This document shows positions 60,210-64,000 of a DNA stretch of 64,000 nucleotides, piece by piece. Below the pieces are notes generated by a model. The model saw only the letters and a program-made list of their open reading frames with translations. It did no database searches and had not been told where the DNA came from. Position 1 is the first letter of the stretch. Each line of letters begins with the position of its first letter. The stretch comes from Streptomyces sp. GESEQ-35 (GTDB lineage Bacteria > Actinomycetota > Actinomycetes > Streptomycetales > Streptomycetaceae), in NCBI RefSeq assembly GCF_017948485.1, contig NZ_JAFFSX010000002.1:620001-684000 (forward strand). The letters are read 5' to 3'. A program made the position numbers and the translations under genes.

Positions 60210-61988
60210 GTGTCCCGACGTGTGCCCAGATCCCGCGTCCCGCTCGTCCTCGCTCTCGGCGCCGCCCTCACCGCACCCCTCGCACTCACCTCACCCGCCG
60301 CCGCGACCGGCCAGTACACGGTCACCGCACTGAAGTTCACCGTCCAGGCAGGCGGCCGCGCCTGCACCATCGACGCCGACCTGTACCGGCCTGCCGGCGT
60401 GGACTCCGCCCACCCCGCGCCCGCCGTGGTCGCCACGAACGGCTTCGGCGGCAGCAAGAACGACGGCTCCACCAACGCCATCGGCAAGGCCTTCGCCGAG
60501 CGCGGATACGTCTCCCTCGTCTACTCCGGGCTCGGCTTCGGCCGCAGCGGCTGCCTGATATCGCTGGACGACCCGGCCGTCGACGGAGCCGCCGCCTCGC
60601 AACTCGTCGACTTCCTGGCCGGGAAACGGTCCGCCGACGACGGGACGAACGCCGACTTCGTGACCCTGGACGGCCCCGGCGATCCTCGGGTCGGCATGAT
60701 CGGCGGCTCCTACGGCGGCGCCATCCAGCTGGCGACGGCCGCCGTCGACCACCGGGTCGACGCACTGGTCCCGATGATCACCTGGAACAACCTCGCCTAC
60801 TCCCTCGACCCGAACAACACCGTCGGCAGCGGCAGCGTCCCCGGCGCCTTCAAATGGCAGTGGACCAACGGCTTCTACCTCATAGGCGAGGGCCAGCCAC
60901 TGCTGGAGCCCAGCCTCGACCCGTCCCGGATCAACTCCCTCGCCTGTCTGCACTTCGTCACCAGGGCCTGCGACACGATCCGTACGCTCAACTCCGGCAG
61001 CTACCCGGCCGGCAAGACCGCAGAGATGCTCGACTACGCGCACAGCGTGTCCCCGGTGTCGTACCTCAGCCGCGTCAAGGCACCCACGCTGCTGGTCCAG
61101 GGACAGGCCGACAGCCTCTTCAACCTCAACGAGGCGACGGCGACGTACAAGACGCTTCTGGCGCAGGGCACACCCACCAAGATGATCTGGCAGTCCTGGG
61201 GGCACAGCGGCGGGCTCACCGACCCGGCGTCCGGCGAACTCAACCTGAGCCAGGGCAACCTGGAATCCTCCTACGTCGGCAAGCGCATCCTCGCCTGGTT
61301 CGACCGCTACCTCCACCAGCAGAACGTCGACACCGGACCCGCCTTCGCCTACTACCGCGACTGGATCACCGACCCGGGCGGCACCTACGCCACCGCCGGC
61401 CAACTCCCCGCGATCGGCCGGAAGCTGTACCTCTCCGGCGACGGCAAGCTCGTCGACAACCGCAAGAAGGTGGCCCGCGGCAGCCGTGCGTACACCAACT
61501 GGCTGATCTCCACGAGCCATTCGGAGAGCTCGCTGACCGGGATCATCGGGCTGCCCGATCCGGCGCCGTACGACACCCCGGGCACCTACCTGGGCTGGAC
61601 CAGCGAGCCGTTGGCGCGCACGGTCGACGTCGTCGGGGCGCCGAAGGCCACGCTCAAGGTGGTCTCCCCGAAGGCCGAGCGGACGCAGGGCTCGGGCAAC
61701 GCCGCCGACAAGCTCGTCCTCTTCGCCAAGCTGTACGACGTCGCGCCCGACGGCACCAAGACGCTGGTGCACCGGCTGGTCGCGCCGGTCCGTGTCCCCG
61801 ATGTCACCAAGAGTTTCACCGTGACGCTGCCCGGGATCGTGCACCGGTACGAGAAGGGGCACCGGCTTCAGTTCGTGATCGCGGCGAGTGACGACGCCTA
61901 CTTCGGGAACCGGGGGATCAAGCCGGTGACCGTGGTCAGCGCACCGGAGAACACAGGGGTGCTGGAGCTGCCGGTCGCGGGCGGCTGA
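60210..61988 (+). CDS. Secreted CocE/X-Pro dipeptidyl-peptidase (S15)-type hydrolase
   Basis: 592 aa from GTG 60210, behind GGAGG. A signal peptide (RVPLVLALGAALTAPLALTSPAAA) leads. The alpha/beta hydrolase domain has Ser167 in GGSYGGA, VVATNGFGGSKND (oxyanion loop), QGQADSLFNLNE (Asp) and SWGHSGG (His). A C-terminal galactose-binding-like beta domain (VVGAPKATLKVVSPKAERTQGSG, then VRVPDVTKSFTVTLPGIVHRYEKGH) is typical of S15/CocE. It probably hydrolyses peptides or esters outside the cell. Two operator-like dyads lie upstream and a strong terminator downstream. Confidence 0.87.
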   Translation: MSRRVPRSRVPLVLALGAALTAPLALTSPAAATGQYTVTALKFTVQAGGRACTIDADLYRPAGVDSAHPAPAVVATNGFGGSKNDGSTNAIGKAFAERGYVSLVYSGLGFGRSGCLISLDDPAVDGAAASQLVDFLAGKRSADDGTNADFVTLDGPGDPRVGMIGGSYGGAIQLATAAVDHRVDALVPMITWNNLAYSLDPNNTVGSGSVPGAFKWQWTNGFYLIGEGQPLLEPSLDPSRINSLACLHFVTRACDTIRTLNSGSYPAGKTAEMLDYAHSVSPVSYLSRVKAPTLLVQGQADSLFNLNEATATYKTLLAQGTPTKMIWQSWGHSGGLTDPASGELNLSQGNLESSYVGKRILAWFDRYLHQQNVDTGPAFAYYRDWITDPGGTYATAGQLPAIGRKLYLSGDGKLVDNRKKVARGSRAYTNWLISTSHSESSLTGIIGLPDPAPYDTPGTYLGWTSEPLARTVDVVGAPKATLKVVSPKAERTQGSGNAADKLVLFAKLYDVAPDGTKTLVHRLVAPVRVPDVTKSFTVTLPGIVHRYEKGHRLQFVIAASDDAYFGNRGIKPVTVVSAPENTGVLELPVAGG

Positions 61989-62003
61989 GCGAGCGCTCAC
62001 CGG

Positions 62004-62048
62004 CCCGGCTTCACGCACGGTGGGCGCTCACCGTGCGTGAAGGCCGGG
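62004..62048 (+). terminator. Strong hairpin terminator after the S15-type hydrolase
   Basis: CCCGGCTTCACGCACGGTG (62004-62022) pairs with CACCGTGCGTGAAGGCCGGG (62029-62048), loop GGCGCT, one bulged base, 19 paired bases. It is the longest hairpin I found in the window. Confidence 0.88.
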
Positions 62049-62067
62049 GGCGGACCATGCTGGTGGT

Positions 62068-62322
62068 ATGAGTACGAAGACATCGGAGAAGGGCGGCAAG
62101 GTCGGCGGGAGGGGCGGCAGCGTGCGCGGGGTCCTGACCCCCGCCCGGACCACCGTCCTGGTGCTCGCCGTCCTCGCCCTGATCTTCATTTTCGAGAACA
62201 CCCAATCCACCGAGATCAGGCTACTGATCCCCTTGGTGACGATGCCGCTGTGGACGGCGCTGCTCGCCGTGGGAATCATCGGCGCACTGTTCGGTGCCTA
62301 TTTCATGAGGCGGCGCAGGTAA
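62068..62322 (+). CDS. LapA-domain membrane protein
   Basis: 84 aa, ATG 62068. A basic, Gly-rich N-terminus (KGGKVGGRGGSVRG) is followed by two hydrophobic helices (VLVLAVLALIFIFENTQSTEIRLLIPL and WTALLAVGIIGALFGAYFM), with the FENTQ motif typical of LapA/DUF1049 proteins, then a terminal RRRR. In E. coli the family takes part in lipopolysaccharide assembly; in actinobacteria the role is unknown. Confidence 0.85.
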   Translation: MSTKTSEKGGKVGGRGGSVRGVLTPARTTVLVLAVLALIFIFENTQSTEIRLLIPLVTMPLWTALLAVGIIGALFGAYFMRRRR

Positions 62323-62357
62323 GCCCTGAGCAACCGGGCCCGTCGTACGCTGACGGG

Positions 62358-62933
62358 ATGCCGCACACCGCATCCCGCTATCTCGCCGAAGGCCCTCGTG
62401 TGGGCATACGCCACTTCACCCATGCGGACGGCGCCGAGTTCGCCGGCCGGGCCCGGGAGAGCAAGGACCTGCACCATCCGTGGCTCTTCCCGCCGGACAG
62501 CACACAGGCCTACGCCGCCTACGCGGGCCGGCTGATCGACGACCCCACCAAGGCGGGCTTCCTGGTCTGCGAGAAGGACGGCGGGGCCATCGGCGGATAC
62601 ATCAACATCAACAACATCGTCGAGGGGGCCTTCCTGAGCGGCGCCGTCGGCTACGGCGCCTTCGTGCACGCGGCCGGGCGCGGGCTCATGCGCGAGGGGC
62701 TCGACCTGGTGGTGGGATACGCCTTCGGCCGGATGCGGCTGCACCGGCTCGAGATCAACGTCCAGCCCACCAACACCGCGTCCATCGCCCTGGCCCGCGC
62801 CTGCGGATTCCGCCTGGAAGGCTTCTCGCCGGACTTTCTCCACATCGACGGGGCCTGGCGGGACCACGAGCGGTGGGCGATCACCGCGGAGCGCTCCGCG
62901 GGAAGTGCCGGGAGTGGGGTCGTGCCCCGATAG
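62358..62933 (+). CDS. GNAT acetyltransferase (RimJ/RimL-like)
   Basis: 191 aa from ATG 62358. GNAT signs: GIRHFTHADGAEFAGRARESKDLHHPWLF, GGYININNIVEGAFLSGAVGYGAF, and EINVQPTNTASIALARACGFRLEGFSPDFLHIDGAWRDHERWAITAE. The C-terminus after AITAE is encoded by repeat copy G, adding ~15 Ser/Gly residues. The gene is 35 nt downstream of lapA and may be co-transcribed with it. Confidence 0.85.
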   Translation: MPHTASRYLAEGPRVGIRHFTHADGAEFAGRARESKDLHHPWLFPPDSTQAYAAYAGRLIDDPTKAGFLVCEKDGGAIGGYININNIVEGAFLSGAVGYGAFVHAAGRGLMREGLDLVVGYAFGRMRLHRLEINVQPTNTASIALARACGFRLEGFSPDFLHIDGAWRDHERWAITAERSAGSAGSGVVPR

Positions 62934-63000
62934 GTTGTCGGCTGTCTGCGGCTTCGTCGTGGCTGGTCGCGCAGTTCCTCGCGCCCCTTGGGGCGCTGCA
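62886..63000 (+). repeat. Dispersed palindromic repeat, copy G
   Basis: It opens with the perfect palindrome GCGGAGCGCTCCGC inside the end of the GNAT gene and supplies its stop. It then has CTGCGGCTTCGTCGTGGCTG, TCGCGCAGTTCCTC and hairpin GCGCCCCTTGGGGCGC. Confidence 0.83.
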
Positions 63001-63102
63001 CCTCCCCCTGTTTCGGTCGGGCCCACGCCGATGCCCTCGTGGCCGCCTTTGCGGAATCCTGACCGGTAGCGCCCCTGGCCAGCTCCGCTGTGTACGGGTT
63101 CC

Positions 63103-64000
63103 ATGGTGATCGTGACGACGATCCGACGTGACGTAGTGACCCTGCCCGCAGCCGACCTGGGCCCGGACAACCCCCTTCCGCCACTTCGTCCGCTGGATGA
63201 AGTGCACCGCGTCGACGAGCGGGACCGGGAGGACCTGCCGCGGGACATGGCCCGGCAGATCGGATACGAGCCGCTGCGCAGCCTGCTGCCGGTGCGGGTG
63301 CGGGACGGCTACGACCGGACGCGCGAACCCCGCGACATCGGCGCCCTCGTGATCGAGAACGACCGGCTCAGGGCCACCGTCTTCCCCGGCCTGGGCGGCC
63401 GTATCGCCTCCCTCTTCCACAAGCCGACGGGACGCGAACTCCTCTACCGCAACCCGGTGTTCCAGCCCGCCGACTTCGCCCTCAACGGCGCGTGGTACTC
63501 CGGCGGCGTCGAATGGAACATCGGCGCCACCGGGCATACGACGCTCTCCTGCTCGCCCCTGCACGCCGCCCGCGTTCCCGCCCCCGACGGCGGTGAGATG
63601 CTCCGCCTGTGGGAGTGGGAGCGGCTGCGCGACCTGCCCTTCCAGGTGGACCTCTGGCTGCCGGAGGGCTCCGACTTCCTGTACGTCGGCGTCCGCATCC
63701 GCAATCCGCACCGGCGGCCGGTACCGACGTACTGGTGGTCCAACATCGCCGTGCCGGAAGAACGAAGGGTGCTCGCGCCCGCCGAAGAGGCGTGGCACTT
63801 CGGATACGAGCGGAGGCTGCGCTGGGTGCCCGTGCCGTCGTACGACGGGATCGACCGGACGTACCCGCTGAACAGCACATACGCCGCCGACTACTTCTAC
63901 GAGGTGCCCGACGGGCGCAGGCGGTGGATCGCCGCGCTCGACGCCGACGGGCAGGGGCTGGTGCAGACGTCCACCGATGTGCTGCGCGGGCGCAAGCTGT
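63103..64000 (+). CDS. DUF5107-domain protein, N-terminal part (cut by window edge)
   Basis: At least 299 aa; the reading frame stays open at the right edge. ATG 63103 or GTG 63112 are possible starts, neither with a clear ribosome-binding site. The beta-rich segment (RLRATVFPGLGGRIASLFHKPTGRELLYRNPVFQPADFALNGAWYSGGVEWNIG) has the aldose-epimerase-like fold seen in DUF5107 proteins of carbohydrate loci, often followed by tetratricopeptide repeats. VPTYWWSNIAVPE supports it. Glycan-related function is plausible, but nothing in the window shows the substrate. It follows repeat copy G. Confidence 0.78.
   Translation, partial: MVIVTTIRRDVVTLPAADLGPDNPLPPLRPLDEVHRVDERDREDLPRDMARQIGYEPLRSLLPVRVRDGYDRTREPRDIGALVIENDRLRATVFPGLGGRIASLFHKPTGRELLYRNPVFQPADFALNGAWYSGGVEWNIGATGHTTLSCSPLHAARVPAPDGGEMLRLWEWERLRDLPFQVDLWLPEGSDFLYVGVRIRNPHRRPVPTYWWSNIAVPEERRVLAPAEEAWHFGYERRLRWVPVPSYDGIDRTYPLNSTYAADYFYEVPDGRRRWIAALDADGQGLVQTSTDVLRGRKL

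Noticed and set aside
1..64000. Search for tRNA, rRNA, CRISPR, transposase, integrase or phage genes
   Set aside because: None recognised; the only repeated DNA is the dispersed element and small local duplications.

Overview
The window is a GC-rich actinobacterial chromosome segment, almost certainly Streptomyces. Codons end mostly in G or C, GTG starts are frequent, genes are chained by ATGA/GTGA overlaps, and the gene families (Tap-like peptidases, SpoIIE/GAF phosphatase, tandem hydroxybutyryl-CoA dehydrogenase, ethylmalonyl-CoA operon) are typical of that genus. I see no rRNA, tRNA, CRISPR array, transposase or prophage.

Region 1 (1-13.6 kb) is a metal-handling block. On the minus strand it opens with the 5' end of cbiM (cobalt ECF transporter) behind a cobalamin riboswitch. 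After a Tap-like secreted peptidase come ten tightly coupled plus-strand genes (2284-13598): ATP-grasp ligase, DUF4213/DUF364 protein, cysteine-synthase-like PLP enzyme, dipeptide-epimerase-like enolase, MFS exporter, SAM methyltransferase, and a nickel/dipeptide-type ABC importer (binding lipoprotein, two permeases, fused double ATPase). A promoter upstream carries a Zur-like 7-1-7 palindrome in its spacer. The make-export-reimport logic resembles staphylopine-type (cnt) metallophore operons with different enzymes. This is the most likely undescribed system here.

Region 2 (13.6-27.5 kb) holds a lipoprotein, a 1301-aa Tat-exported beta-galactosidase with a LamG domain inserted in its catalytic region, a secreted-type EEP-family hydrolase, an Ada/AlkA gene broken by a one-base frameshift followed by an intact ogt, Sir2, GNAT, NUDIX, ADP-ribosylglycohydrolase, glycerate kinase and a PucR/CdaR regulator.

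Region 3 (27.5-44 kb) has a livFGHM-type ABC operon, convergent with psd-pssA, and the ethylmalonyl-CoA pathway operon (ccr-meaA-mcl-maoC-mcd) with a TetR gene and a tandem-fused 3-hydroxybutyryl-CoA dehydrogenase.

Region 4 (44-64 kb) contains a HEAT-like protein, GNAT plus an internally deleted RidA, a second Tap-like peptidase, an Rv2578c-type radical SAM gene behind a LexA-type box, an MFS pump fused to three beta-sandwich domains, a PAS-GAF-SpoIIE-ATPase protein, a four-gene peptide/muropeptide degradation operon (DppA, M20, S9, S66), a CocE/S15 hydrolase, LapA, GNAT and the start of a DUF5107 protein.

Seven copies of a dispersed 90-150 bp palindromic repeat sit at gene borders. Two lie inside the metallophore-candidate operon and have been absorbed into permease reading frames. 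Starts were chosen by ribosome-binding sites and family length. Motif and family calls come from reading the sequence, not from database searches.
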